A DNA stretch of 42,310 nt from an uncultured Campylobacter sp. (GCF_938002845.1 NZ_CALKZP010000034.1:1-42310), one strand, 5' to 3'; shown: positions 8,211 to 16,950, numbered from the stretch's first letter. Program-made: numbers and translations. Notes: generated from the letters alone by a model not told the origin.

Positions 8211-8475
8211 TTAAATTTGTATATCGCCGCTTTCGTTTATGCGGTTTTGGCTCAGAACCTACCGCCGTGCGGTATAAATTTTACATTTCTATCGATAAAG
8301 CCTTTTTTTATTAAGGTCAAAGGCAAACTTTCATATCACCTAAATTTGCTCGCCGTATGATCCTAATAAAGACGAGTTAGAAGCACCGAAGACATTTGAC
8401 AACCGCACGCAAAAACTACGGCAGCTGGATGAGACCTACGATAAGGCGCACAAGACGATGCTTAAATACAAATGA
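8211..8475 (+). pseudogene. Frameshifted gene remnant
   Basis: Protein-like sequence runs through three frames. One frame reads FGSEPTAVRYKFYISIDKA up to a T7 run near 8306-8313. Removing one T would continue as IKVKGKLSYHLNLLA. A second shift near 8350 leads into PYDPNKDELEAPKTFDNRT and then LDETYDKAHKTMLKYK before the TGA at 8473. The charged helical end looks like a genuine C-terminus. I cannot name the family. It is read as a decayed gene downstream of the receptor; no good start codon is seen. Confidence 0.4.
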
Positions 8476-8516
8476 TTTTTTATTTATGCGTTAATACGCG
8501 GAAAAATAAAGACAAA

Positions 8517-8966
8517 TTAGCCTCTATTTTTCTCGATTTCATATAAAATTTTGATTTTTTTACAAGCTCTTTGCAAGATGCAGAACCCTAAGGCAATATA
8601 TAATAAAATGGACAACTTACTAATGCCGTAAAACCATATGGGAAACGTTACGATTAAAAAAACTATTAATATAAAATCCCAAATTATAGCTAGAACCTGT
8701 TTCACTCTCATATAATTTGAATACTTAGCTAAAATCGAAATATGCGTTATGCTGGGCGACTCAAGGGAAAGATAACAATACGTTACCTCGACTATATCGC
8801 CGTTATCAGCAAACCATTGATCGGGATAGTCGAAAAATCTTATTCCTTTTACCTCAAATGTTATATACAGTCCGTCTCGCCCCCAGTCTGTTTCTAAGTT
8901 TTCCATTTTACCGATAATTGTGAAAAATTTCAATTCACTTGAAGCTTTCTTTTTTAAATGCCACAT
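8517..8966 (-). CDS. Small two-helix membrane protein, unknown
   Basis: This 149-residue protein is unrecognised. The N-terminal ~95 residues look like a small beta domain (TIIGKMENLETDWG, TFEVKGIRFF, DIVEVTYCYLS). Two hydrophobic segments follow (about 98-120 and 121-140) and then a basic tail, so it is an inner-membrane protein. AGGA lies upstream of the ATG. The gene is clearly lower in GC than the housekeeping genes nearby, suggesting recent acquisition. A degraded stretch just upstream (9029-9263) echoes its FEVKGIRF motif and may be a dead paralogue. Confidence 0.65.
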   Translation of the reverse strand: MWHLKKKASSELKFFTIIGKMENLETDWGRDGLYITFEVKGIRFFDYPDQWFADNGDIVEVTYCYLSLESPSITHISILAKYSNYMRVKQVLAIIWDFILIVFLIVTFPIWFYGISKLSILLYIALGFCILQRACKKIKILYEIEKNRG

Positions 8967-9028
8967 TATTTTCCTCCAAATTTCGGTAAAATTTCGTAAA
9001 ATACGCGCTACTTTCTGTGGCGTTCGCG

Positions 9029-9263
9029 CTAAAATTTTAATTTTTGCACACTCGCGTTAAGATAGGCGAGAAGTCCTATCAAAATCAATGTTACAACACG
9101 CAATCATAGAAATTCGCTAAAACCGGGCAGCGTATGCGAAAACGCACGCCCTTAATCTCAAAAAGCGCGAATGTGTCGATACTTTTCGCAATGTATGGAC
9201 GCTTAAATTTTCGATTCTGCTCGTGATTTTACTTTTAGCTTCGGATTTTGGCAAAAGATTCAT
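9029..9263 (-). pseudogene. Degraded paralogue of the 8517-8966 gene
   Basis: On the minus strand an ATG at 9263 opens MNLLPKSEAKSKITSRIENL. After a frame change the sequence reads FEIKGVRFRIRCPVLANFYD, and after another it reads a hydrophobic helix VTLILIGLLAYLNASV before a stop at 9029. FEIKGVRF matches FEVKGIRF, and the IENL and membrane segments fall in the same order as in the intact neighbour. The similarity is short, so homology is likely but not proven. The rest of the gap 8967-9613 shows no gene. Confidence 0.4.
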
Positions 9264-9514
9264 ATCTATAGTCCGTGCGCAAAATTCGCCACCGAAAGGT
9301 ACAGCGGATTAAAATGCATAGAATTGTAAAGTTGAGCTTACTTACGATAATGTTTAAAGTTCCGTCCTGCGCGAGCTAAATTTTATATAATTTTAAAATC
9401 GAGCCGAACCCGAGCATGCGTTCGATCCCGGGGATTTTTTATGAAATTTCAAAATTTTAAATCGCTGCTTTAAACTAAAATTTTTAAATTTCCAAATTCT
9501 CACACGCCATAGAA

Positions 9515-9545
9515 ATTCAAATTTCGCAAATTTAAAAATTTGAAT
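9515..9545 (-). terminator. Possible terminator of the ychF operon
   Basis: ATTCAAATTT (9515-9524) and AAATTTGAAT (9536-9545) form a 10-bp stem with an 11-base loop, about 70 bases past the ychF stop on the minus strand. Outer bases CACAC/GTGTG could extend it. A/T-rich palindromes are common here, so this is a weak call. Confidence 0.35.
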
Positions 9546-9613
9546 CGGGTGTGCAAATTCGGCACAAATTAAAACTCTGTAAATTTTAAATTTCGCTCGA
9601 ATGCAGCGCAAAT

Positions 9614-10717
9614 TTAAACATTAAATCTAAAGTGCATCACGTCGCCGTCTTGCACGACGTAGTCCTTGCCCTCAAGGCGCATTTTGCCCGCTTCTTTCGC
9701 CCTACTCTCGCCGCCGCACGCGATAAAATCATCAAATCCGATCACCTCAGCTCTGATAAATCCGCGCTCAAAGTCGTTGTGGATCACGCTCGCGGCCTTT
9801 GGAGCCTTCCAGCCCTTCGTGATCGTCCACGCGCGCACCTCCATCTCGCCTGCGGTAAAGTAGCTGATGAGGCTGAGCTTTGCGAAGGAGCGCTTGATGA
9901 TGAGCTCCAGCCCGCTTTGCTGCGCGCCCAGGCTTTGCAGCATCTCGTGCGTCTCCTCGTCGCTTAAGCCTATCAGCTCCTCTTCGATCTTGGCGCAGAG
10001 CTTGATCACCTCGGCGCCGCGGGCGTTTGCGTATTCTCTTACGTGCGCGACATATTCGTTATCTTGCGCGATACCGTCCTCGTCCACATTGGCGCCGTAG
10101 ATTACATCTTTGGCGCTAAGCAGGCGCAGCTCGCGATTTAAAGCGACGTAGCTTTCGTCCTCTTTGAGCGCAAAATTTGAAGCAGGCTTACCGTCGTTTA
10201 GATGCGCCAAAAGCTCGTTTGCCACGGCTAGCGCCTCTTTAGCGCCCTTTTGATTTGCTTTGGCTTCCTTGCCGAGGCGCTCGATCTTGCGACCAAGCTG
10301 CTCGATGTCCGCTAAAATTAGCTCGGTTTCGATGATCTCGATGTCGCGGATAGGATCGACGCAGCCTTCGACGTGGGTTATGTCGCCGCTTTCGAAGCAG
10401 CGCACGATATGAAGGATGATCTCGCACTCGCGGATATTTGAAAGAAATTTATTCCCCAGCCCCTCGCCCTTGCTAGCTCCGCGCACGAGACCCGCGATAT
10501 CTACAAACTCAATAGTCGAATGCACGATGCGACCGGGCTTAACGATCTCCGCCAGCTTCCCTAATCTGGCATCGGGTACGGGCACGACCGCTTTATTGGG
10601 CTCGATCGTGCAAAATGGATAGTTCTGCGCCTGTGCGTTTTGTGCGCCGCTAAGCGCGTTAAAAGTCGTGGATTTACCGACGTTCGGAAGCCCTACGATC
10701 CCTACTGAAAGCCCCAT
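9614..10717 (-). CDS. ychF: Obg-family ribosome-associated ATPase YchF
   Basis: YchF is a conserved TRAFAC-class P-loop protein that prefers ATP and associates with ribosomes; it influences stress and redox responses. The 367-residue product has the Walker A GLPNVGKST (residues 8-16), the FVDIAGLVRGASKGEGLGN switch region, a coiled-coil insertion (about 130-180) and the C-terminal TGS domain ending VVQDGDVMHFRFNV. Length is normal. It is the last gene of the folD-to-ychF operon and begins immediately after the pepA stop. Confidence 0.95.
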   Translation of the reverse strand: MGLSVGIVGLPNVGKSTTFNALSGAQNAQAQNYPFCTIEPNKAVVPVPDARLGKLAEIVKPGRIVHSTIEFVDIAGLVRGASKGEGLGNKFLSNIRECEIILHIVRCFESGDITHVEGCVDPIRDIEIIETELILADIEQLGRKIERLGKEAKANQKGAKEALAVANELLAHLNDGKPASNFALKEDESYVALNRELRLLSAKDVIYGANVDEDGIAQDNEYVAHVREYANARGAEVIKLCAKIEEELIGLSDEETHEMLQSLGAQQSGLELIIKRSFAKLSLISYFTAGEMEVRAWTITKGWKAPKAASVIHNDFERGFIRAEVIGFDDFIACGGESRAKEAGKMRLEGKDYVVQDGDVMHFRFNV

Positions 10718-12178
10718 CTACGCGTCCTTCAGCTCTTTGGCTAGAGCCTGCAAGAAATATAAGTTTGCTCTCACGCCCGCGCCAGTCGCGCCCGCTGCGT
10801 AATAGCCCCACGCCTTTTCCAGATACGCAGGCCCCGCGATATCAAGGTGCAGCCACCTGTCTTTATACTCGTCTTTTATAAATTTATCCAAAAACAACCC
10901 CGCAGTTATCGCGCCGCCGTATCTACTGGAAGCGCAGTTAGAGACGTCTGCAATACTGCTTTTGATTAGCTCGCGCAGATAATCGTTAAATTCCAAAATG
11001 CTAAATAGCTCACCGCTGCAGCCGCTAAGATCTTTAAATTTACGCTTTATCTCCTCGCTGTTTCCCATTATGCCGCTCGTGTATTCGCCCAGGCCCACGA
11101 CGCAAGCGCCGGTTAGCGTTGCCATATCGATTAGCAGATCGGGGGCAAGATCCTGCGCGTAGCTTAGGCAGTCGGCAAGCACGAGCCGCCCCTCTGCGTC
11201 GGTGTTTCGCACCTCGATACTCACGCCGCTGCGGCTAAGCAGCACGTCGTCGGGTTTATACGAATCGCCGCCGATCATATTTTCAGTAGCGCCGATAACC
11301 GCGTGTATCTCAAACGGCAGCTCAAGCTCGGCAGCGCCCTTGATGATGCCCATCGCGGCAAGCGCGCCGCTTTTGTCGCTTTTCATCGTAAGCATATAAT
11401 CGGCAGGCTTCAAACTTAGCCCGCCGCTGTCGTAAGTAAGCCCTTTGCCGACGAAAACGACGCGCTTTAGGCAGCACTGCGGCTTATAGATCAGATGGAT
11501 TAGGCGCGGCGGATGAGCGCTGGAGCGATTGACTGCCAAAAACGCATTCATATTCTGCTCGCGCAAAAAGTCCTCGTCGTAAATTTTAACGCTCACGTCG
11601 TCGTAGTTCGAGGCTAAAATTTCAGCCTCGCTCGCCATCTTTTCGGGCGTGTAAATTTCGGGGATCTCATTGACGCCGTCGCGCGCAAAATTTGCGGCAT
11701 TTGCCATCACGGTGCCCTGCTGCACGCCGTAGTTCATCTTTTGCACGTCAGGCTTAGCTCCGCTATACTCTTGCGTCGAGATTAAAATTTCATTCAAGCT
11801 AGAGCTTTTTTTATCGCTTTTGTATTTGTTAAACTCATAGCCGCCCAGAAGCACGCCTTCAACCATCGCCATCGTGCTTCTGCGGTCGCATCCGCATTTG
11901 TAAAAGGCGATTTTAAAATTTTTAATCGCGTAGCCCTTAAGCGCGTTATATGCGCTCGCAAGCGCCGCTCGCAACCTATCGAAACTAAGCTCTTTGATCC
12001 CCACGTACAGCCGTCCGCTCTCGGCAAGAAGCAGATTACCCTCCCCTTTGTAATTAAAAAGCGCAAACTTATCCGCGTCTTTAATAAATTCGTGATTTAA
12101 ATTTTTATCTACGATTAAAATAACTTCAAAATCCGCCTCTATCTCGTTAATTTTACGATCTAGCAGTTTTACTTTCAT
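10718..12178 (-). CDS. pepA: Leucyl aminopeptidase (M17 family)
   Basis: PepA is a cytosolic, two-metal aminopeptidase that removes N-terminal residues from peptides; in some bacteria it also binds DNA. The 486-residue protein has a variable N-terminal domain and a C-terminal catalytic domain with VGKGLTYDSGGLSLKP (metal and catalytic Lys region), KSDKSGA and the signature NTDAEGRLVLADCL near residue 325. Length is typical. Its start overlaps the dedA reading frame by 26 bases, indicating translational coupling in the operon. No low-complexity insert is present. Confidence 0.95.
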   Translation of the reverse strand: MKVKLLDRKINEIEADFEVILIVDKNLNHEFIKDADKFALFNYKGEGNLLLAESGRLYVGIKELSFDRLRAALASAYNALKGYAIKNFKIAFYKCGCDRRSTMAMVEGVLLGGYEFNKYKSDKKSSSLNEILISTQEYSGAKPDVQKMNYGVQQGTVMANAANFARDGVNEIPEIYTPEKMASEAEILASNYDDVSVKIYDEDFLREQNMNAFLAVNRSSAHPPRLIHLIYKPQCCLKRVVFVGKGLTYDSGGLSLKPADYMLTMKSDKSGALAAMGIIKGAAELELPFEIHAVIGATENMIGGDSYKPDDVLLSRSGVSIEVRNTDAEGRLVLADCLSYAQDLAPDLLIDMATLTGACVVGLGEYTSGIMGNSEEIKRKFKDLSGCSGELFSILEFNDYLRELIKSSIADVSNCASSRYGGAITAGLFLDKFIKDEYKDRWLHLDIAGPAYLEKAWGYYAAGATGAGVRANLYFLQALAKELKDA

Positions 12179-12791
12179 CTCGTTCCTTTCGTGAGTTCAT
12201 AAAGTGATTTTCCATACGTTTAAATAACCTAAAAAATAGATATAAAATCCCGCCTATGATAGGTATCGCAAAATACCAGTGTTGCTCGATTAGCCGCAGC
12301 CCGCTCCAGATCTCCTCGCCGAAATACCACGCCAAAACCATCGTCGCACCCGACCAGCACCAAGCGCTAAAAAGATTGATAATCGCAAATTTCTTTGCGC
12401 TGTAGCGAGTGATGCCGATACTCATCGGGATGATGACGCGGAAGCCATACATATAGCGCTGCATTAAAATTATCGGCCAGCCGTAGCGTTGCAAAAGCAG
12501 GTGCGCGATCGCAAATTTTCGGCGCTGTGCCGCGAGCTTTTTACTGATATATTTTTTATTGTAGCGACCGATATAAAAATAAAACTGATCGCCGCAAAAT
12601 GCCCCAAGACCCGCGACAAAGATACCTAGCGGCAAATTTATATGTCCCTCGTGCGCCATTATGCCGCCTAAAATCAGTGCGATTTCGCCTTCTAAAATAC
12701 ACCAAACAAAAAGCACGATATAGGCGTATTGGTGGTATTCTTGTAATAAATTTTTAAGTAGCTCTTCCAAAATCACGCCTCTAAAACGCAA
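12153..12791 (-). CDS. DedA-family membrane protein
   Basis: DedA-family proteins are inner-membrane lipid transporters/scramblases, several of which flip undecaprenyl phosphate or phospholipids. The 212-residue product has hydrophobic segments at about residues 20-45, 50-75, 135-160 and 170-190. It carries the family features GAFCGDQFYFYIGRY and the basic stretch after LMQRYMYGFRVIIPMSIG (the FxRxxxP-like region). The reading frame overlaps the apt end by 19 bases. A later GTG (12776) or TTG start is possible, since AGAGG precedes them. The same neighbours apt and pepA occur in C. jejuni. Confidence 0.88.
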   Translation of the reverse strand: MRFRGVILEELLKNLLQEYHQYAYIVLFVWCILEGEIALILGGIMAHEGHINLPLGIFVAGLGAFCGDQFYFYIGRYNKKYISKKLAAQRRKFAIAHLLLQRYGWPIILMQRYMYGFRVIIPMSIGITRYSAKKFAIINLFSAWCWSGATMVLAWYFGEEIWSGLRLIEQHWYFAIPIIGGILYLFFRLFKRMENHFMNSRKERDESKTARS

Positions 12792-13321
12792 TAAACATTT
12801 GTGCGTCGCGAAAACTCGCCTAGATCGTTTAACTCACGTAAATTTAGCAAAAAGCAGGCTTCAACGCACTTAGCCTGCGTCTGCGCGATGAGATCTAATG
12901 CCGCTCGTGCGGTGCCTCCGGTGGCGATAAGATCGTCGATTAGCAACACCTTGGCATCTTGCACGCCGGAGAATGCATCCACATGCATCTCGACCTGATC
13001 GAAGCCGTATTCAAGGCTGTATTTTTGCGAAATCGTGATATAAGGAAGCTTCTTTGGCTTTCTAATTGGCACAAAAGCAACCCTCAACCTCGCAGCAAGT
13101 GCCGCTGCAAAAATAAATCCGCGACTTTCTATGCCTACTATGTAATCAAGTCCGTAATCAGCGTAGCGCTCGGCTAGATGATCAAGCAGGAAATTAAACG
13201 CCTCGCGATCGCCTACGAGCGTCGTGATATCGTAAAACAAAATACCGGGCTTTGGGAAGTCGCGCACGGTGCGGATCGAGCGAAATAAATAGCTTTTTTG
13301 CTCGTTGCTTAGACTTTTCAT
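12773..13321 (-). CDS. apt: Adenine phosphoribosyltransferase
   Basis: Apt salvages adenine by coupling it to PRPP to form AMP. The 182-residue protein carries the type-I phosphoribosyltransferase PRPP loop VLLIDDLIATGGTARAA in its second half, the ESRGFIFAAALAARL segment that binds PPi, and the N-terminal RDFPKPGILFYDIT motif typical of Apt. Length is normal. Its ATG overlaps the stop of the preceding 80-residue gene by four bases (ATGA). Confidence 0.95.
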   Translation of the reverse strand: MKSLSNEQKSYLFRSIRTVRDFPKPGILFYDITTLVGDREAFNFLLDHLAERYADYGLDYIVGIESRGFIFAAALAARLRVAFVPIRKPKKLPYITISQKYSLEYGFDQVEMHVDAFSGVQDAKVLLIDDLIATGGTARAALDLIAQTQAKCVEACFLLNLRELNDLGEFSRRTNVYCVLEA

Positions 13322-13560
13322 AGCTTACCTCTTTTCAATCTTGCGTTTTGGATTTTTAAGCTGCAGTTTTCGCTCTCCTCATTTTGCAGGGCCTCAATGC
13401 CGAAGCGAAGGGCAGTTTTGAGCTTTTCGTTATCGCTTTTAAGCTTTGAAATTTTCTGCTCGCTTTTACGAAGAAGGGCGTAAATTTTAGAATTTTTTCG
13501 GATCGATAGAATAAGTAGTGCTGCAAAAAATAGCGCTAAAACACCCAATGCTACGCTCAT
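13318..13560 (-). CDS. Small membrane protein with coiled coil
   Basis: This 80-residue protein has one N-terminal membrane helix (about residues 3-20, ALGVLALFFAALLIL) followed by a Lys/Glu-rich heptad stretch (KSEQKISKLKSDNEKLKTAL) predicted to be a coiled coil, so it is an anchored cytoplasmic or periplasmic rod. A similar small gene lies between rpiB and apt in C. jejuni. It overlaps both neighbours by ATGA junctions, which supports it being a real, coupled gene. Function unknown. Confidence 0.8.
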   Translation of the reverse strand: MSVALGVLALFFAALLILSIRKNSKIYALLRKSEQKISKLKSDNEKLKTALRFGIEALQNEESENCSLKIQNARLKRGKL

Positions 13561-14936
13561 TGCTCGCCTCCTTTATTTGAATTTGCAAAGCGCATAGTAA
13601 CGGGAGTCGCGCTGAAATAGACAGAATTTAGGCTTTTAAAATACGCGCTAGAAAGATTTGCTCCCTTTAAATTCACGCTCGCAATAGCAGAATTCTCATC
13701 TTTTAAACCTGCACTAGCGCAATTTGCGTTTTTTGGCTTAACGTTCATGCAGACGGAATTTGTAGTCTTGAAATTTATAATTGTGGGGTTCAAACCGACA
13801 AAATCTTTGTGGCTAGCTTTTTGAGCGAAATTTTTCTCGCAAACACTCTCGCGCGTAAAATTTAACGTAGAATTTGTGCTAGTGGAATTTTTATCTAGCG
13901 GATTTTTCTCATTAAAGATTATCTTTGCGTGCGTAGAATTTAAATTTATATGATGTGCACCACCAAAGCTTATCAAAGAATTCTCGCCGGTAAAGAAGGA
14001 ATTTTTATCGTTAAAGCTCCGTGCAAAATTTGACGCGGAATCCGTGCCGATGGGATTTTTGTCGGAAGGATTTTTACCACCGAAGCTTAATTTGGAATTC
14101 CGCCCATTTAAATTAGCGCCATAGCTTTGTTCCGTAAAATTTTGAGCGGAATTCTGCATGAAATTCTCCCCATCAAATCCATGCGCGCAATTCGAACTAC
14201 CGCAAGCGCCTAGCTTTGCGACGCGCTTAATGTGCCTACCGCCCGCAAAATCGGTACTAAAAAATGCCCTAATCATATCTCCGATCACCAGCGCGCCCAT
14301 CAATCGCTCGCCGAAGGCTAGGACGTTGGCGTCGTTGTGCTCTCTAGCTAGTCTAGCGCTCGTCGCGTCATGACACAGCGCGCAGCGGATGTGAGCGTGG
14401 CGATTTGCGGCGATGCTGATACCGATGCCCGTACCGCAAATCAAAACGCCGTAAATGCCGTAGTCGGTGGAATTTAAAATTTTATCTTCGCTCGCATTAG
14501 GGCTTACGGCTGCATTTACGCAGGTAGTCATGCTTCCGCTAGCGTTAAAATTTTGACGACTAGCGTTTTTAACAGCGTTAAAATTTTCATTTTTCCCGCT
14601 ACATTGTACGGCGTCGTTAAAATTTCCGCTACCGTTTATACTCGCGCTGGAATTTTCGCTGCCGCTATTACCGCCTGCTTCGGAATTTTCCGCGGCTGCA
14701 GCGGAATTTATGCCGTCGTTTTCTTTAAAATTTTCACTTCGCGCACAAGCTTCACATTCGGCTAAAATTTTATCCGCCAACGTGCCCGCAAAATCGGGAT
14801 AGTCCACGCTCGCTTCGGCACTATGCGTGCCAAGATCGACCGCTTCGTAACCTAAAGTGGCGAGCGCTTTTTTGGCTTGCTCTTTGGCACGAAAGCCCGC
14901 GTGATCGCTCGCTATGAAAATTTTATTTATTTGCAT
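13557..14936 (-). CDS. rpiB: Ribose-5-phosphate isomerase B with large insert and tail
   Basis: RpiB interconverts ribose 5-phosphate and ribulose 5-phosphate. The normal enzyme is about 150 residues; this one is 459. The canonical fold is split: residues 1-60 carry SDHAG and VDYPDFA, and residues about 159-244 carry the catalytic-Cys loop ICGTGIGISIAANR, NDANVLAFGERL and GGRHIKRV. All key residues are present. Between them lies a ~98-residue Asn/Ser/Ala-rich insert (61-158). After the normal end comes a ~215-residue tail of Asn/Ser/Lys-rich sequence (245-459). Both additions are stop-free and look like A/T-core minisatellite DNA read in frame. The stop overlaps the next start (ATGA), so the tail is translated if that coupling is real. 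Confidence 0.9.
   Translation of the reverse strand: MQINKIFIASDHAGFRAKEQAKKALATLGYEAVDLGTHSAEASVDYPDFAGTLADKILAECEACARSENFKENDGINSAAAAENSEAGGNSGSENSSASINGSGNFNDAVQCSGKNENFNAVKNASRQNFNASGSMTTCVNAAVSPNASEDKILNSTDYGIYGVLICGTGIGISIAANRHAHIRCALCHDATSARLAREHNDANVLAFGERLMGALVIGDMIRAFFSTDFAGGRHIKRVAKLGACGSSNCAHGFDGENFMQNSAQNFTEQSYGANLNGRNSKLSFGGKNPSDKNPIGTDSASNFARSFNDKNSFFTGENSLISFGGAHHINLNSTHAKIIFNEKNPLDKNSTSTNSTLNFTRESVCEKNFAQKASHKDFVGLNPTIINFKTTNSVCMNVKPKNANCASAGLKDENSAIASVNLKGANLSSAYFKSLNSVYFSATPVTMRFANSNKGGEQ
13560..14204 (-). repeat. In-frame minisatellite C-terminal tail of rpiB
   Basis: After the normal RpiB end, about 215 codons encode Asn/Ser/Lys-rich sequence with recurring phrases KNP, KNS, ENS, TNS and NF (for example GGKNPSDKNPIGTDSASNF). 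The DNA shows the core AAAATTCC/AAAATCC about every 15-30 bases, mostly read in the same phase as N-S or N-P. There is no recognisable domain. Confidence 0.7.
14463..14756 (-). repeat. In-frame minisatellite insert within rpiB
   Basis: Codons 61-158 encode low-complexity sequence (for example ENSEAGGNSGSENSSAS, and NASRQNFNASGS) with no counterpart in normal RpiB. The DNA repeats cores read as GAA AAT TCC, AAC TTT or AAT TTT between short GC-rich spacers. It sits between the third strand/helix unit and the catalytic Cys loop, i.e. in a surface loop. Confidence 0.7.
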
Positions 14937-14945
14937 TGCCGCTCC

Positions 14946-15791
14946 TTATTTTTGCTCATAGATTAGGCTCTCGTCGTTTTGCAAGGTATCGACGAAGCGT
15001 CCGATTCGCTCCCAGCGGATCTTGCGATCGGCGTCAATACTAAAATAGGTAAACCATGGCTTGCCGACGATCAGACGATAAGGTACCGGACCCCAGAAGC
15101 GGCTATCGGCGGAATTATTTCGATTATCGCCTATCATAAAATACTCATCCTGCGGCACTTTGATGTAAAAGGCATTGAAGCTTATCCCCGCAGCTTCGAA
15201 GCTATGAGGAATTTCACTTAAACTAATGGGCTTCATAGAAAATTCACCCTTCTCAAGTGCGATTTTGACATTTGTTAGCATTGAGTTTCTAGCATTAGGG
15301 TCGTAGTGAATGCCCTTAAATTTATACGGCTCTTTGACATATTTTTCGCCACCTAAAATCACAATATCGCGAGCATCATAGTTCGCGGCAATGAACTCAT
15401 CTCCTTCATGCGGACGAAGGTAGAAATTATTCAGATCAAATATTACCTCGTCGCCGCCTACGGCAAAATTTCGCTTTACAAAGTGCATTTTTTCATTAAG
15501 CGGATAGCGGAAAACCACGATGTCACCGCGCTTCGGACCCTCGCCACGGATGATATGCCCATCTCCGTCGCTATCAGGAGCTACCTGCCACTCCACAAAG
15601 GGAATATGCGGGGTCGGGATGCCGTAGCTAAATTTTTTAACGAATAAAAAATCACCCTCCAAAAGCGTAGTGCGCATCGATCCGCTGGGGATCACGAAGG
15701 CTTGTGCAACAAAAAGAATGACGAATAAAACGACGATGACCGTCCCCGTCCAACTTGATAAAAAGTGATAAATTTTGCTTAGTATTTTCAT
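14946..15791 (-). CDS. lepB: Signal peptidase I
   Basis: LepB cleaves signal peptides from exported proteins at the outer face of the inner membrane. The 281-residue protein has one N-terminal membrane helix (about 15-31), the nucleophile motif PSGSMR (Ser38), the general-base Lys in HFVKRN (Lys106) and the box GDNRNNSADSRFWGPV near the C-terminus. Length is typical of the epsilonproteobacterial enzyme. The ATG directly follows the folD stop (TAAATG). Confidence 0.95.
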   Translation of the reverse strand: MKILSKIYHFLSSWTGTVIVVLFVILFVAQAFVIPSGSMRTTLLEGDFLFVKKFSYGIPTPHIPFVEWQVAPDSDGDGHIIRGEGPKRGDIVVFRYPLNEKMHFVKRNFAVGGDEVIFDLNNFYLRPHEGDEFIAANYDARDIVILGGEKYVKEPYKFKGIHYDPNARNSMLTNVKIALEKGEFSMKPISLSEIPHSFEAAGISFNAFYIKVPQDEYFMIGDNRNNSADSRFWGPVPYRLIVGKPWFTYFSIDADRKIRWERIGRFVDTLQNDESLIYEQK

Positions 15792-16649
15792 TTAGGCTCT
15801 TTGTCTTAAGCGATTTTTCGCCGATTTTATCGTATTGCTAAGAAGCATCGCGATCGTCATCGGCCCCACGCCTCCGGGCACTGGAGTAATTAGCGAGCAT
15901 TTTGGTGCGACCGCATCAAAATCGACGTCGCCTCTTAGTTTGCCGTCGCCGCCGCGATTGATCCCCACGTCGATCACTACCGCGCCTTGTTTTACCATAT
16001 CGGCGCCCACAAAATGCACCTTGCCGACCGCGGCAACCAAAATGTCGGCGTCTGCGCAAAGCTGCTTTAAGTCTTTCGTCTTGCTATGAGCGATAGTGAC
16101 GGTGGCATCGGCATTTAGAAGCAAGCTCGCCATCGGCTTTCCGACGATATTACTGCGACCCAGCACAACGGCATTTTTGCCCGCGATCTGCACGCCGTAT
16201 TCCTCAAGCAGGCGCATCACGCCAAGCGGAGTGCAAGGCACAAAACCGTCTGAAAGCCCGCTAGTAAGCTTGCCTACGTTTATCGCGCTAAATCCGTCCA
16301 CGTCCTTTTGCGGACTTATTTTTTCTAAAATTTTATTCGTATCGATATGCCTTGGAAGCGGCAGCTGTACCAAGATGCCGTCGATGCCCTCATCCTCGTT
16401 TAAATTTTCTATCAGTTCTAAAAGCGCCGCCTCGCTCACGTCAGAGCTCAAGCGGTGCGCTACGGAGCGGATCCCACAGGCGGCGCAGGCTTTTTCCTTG
16501 CTCGCGACATAGGTCTTACTAGCCGCGTCCTCGCCTACCAAAATCACCGCCAGTGCGGGCTCTACGCCCTTTGCGGCAAGATCCGAAGCGTCCGATTTGA
16601 TCTCCTCTTTTACCTTCGCGCTTATGCTTTTGCCGTCGATTAAAGTCAT
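15792..16649 (-). CDS. folD: Bifunctional methylenetetrahydrofolate dehydrogenase/cyclohydrolase
   Basis: FolD oxidises 5,10-methylene-THF with NADP and hydrolyses the product to 10-formyl-THF for purine and formyl-Met synthesis. The 285-residue protein has the catalytic YVASKEKAC segment with its Lys, VQLPLPRHID, the DVDGFS motif, PCTPLGVMRLL, the dinucleotide-binding GRSNIVGKPMASLL and the terminal PVPGGVGPMT. Length is normal. It is the first gene of the minus-strand operon; the upstream 16650-16700 is AT-rich and should hold the promoter, though I cannot fix the boxes. Confidence 0.95.
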   Translation of the reverse strand: MTLIDGKSISAKVKEEIKSDASDLAAKGVEPALAVILVGEDAASKTYVASKEKACAACGIRSVAHRLSSDVSEAALLELIENLNEDEGIDGILVQLPLPRHIDTNKILEKISPQKDVDGFSAINVGKLTSGLSDGFVPCTPLGVMRLLEEYGVQIAGKNAVVLGRSNIVGKPMASLLLNADATVTIAHSKTKDLKQLCADADILVAAVGKVHFVGADMVKQGAVVIDVGINRGGDGKLRGDVDFDAVAPKCSLITPVPGGVGPMTIAMLLSNTIKSAKNRLRQRA

Positions 16650-16950
16650 TTAAAGCCTTTTTGAAAAATAGGGAATGTTACCCTAAAATTTATAAAATTT
16701 AGATTTATTTAGCGGGATTTTATGGGAATTTGAAAGAATTTTAAAAAGAATTTCGTCCTGCTCAAATAAGCCTAAATTTTATCGTCATTATAGACGGATG
16801 GACGCCTTGTCGCCGCTACATTCAAGTTGCAACGCTGCTAAGGCTTGTATTGCGGGCTTGAGAGCTTTTGTCCACGAATGAGCAAGAACTACAATGTTTC
16901 CATTTTTTCGCCTTTAAACGCTCCGTATCGTGCCCGTTACGCAATATACG

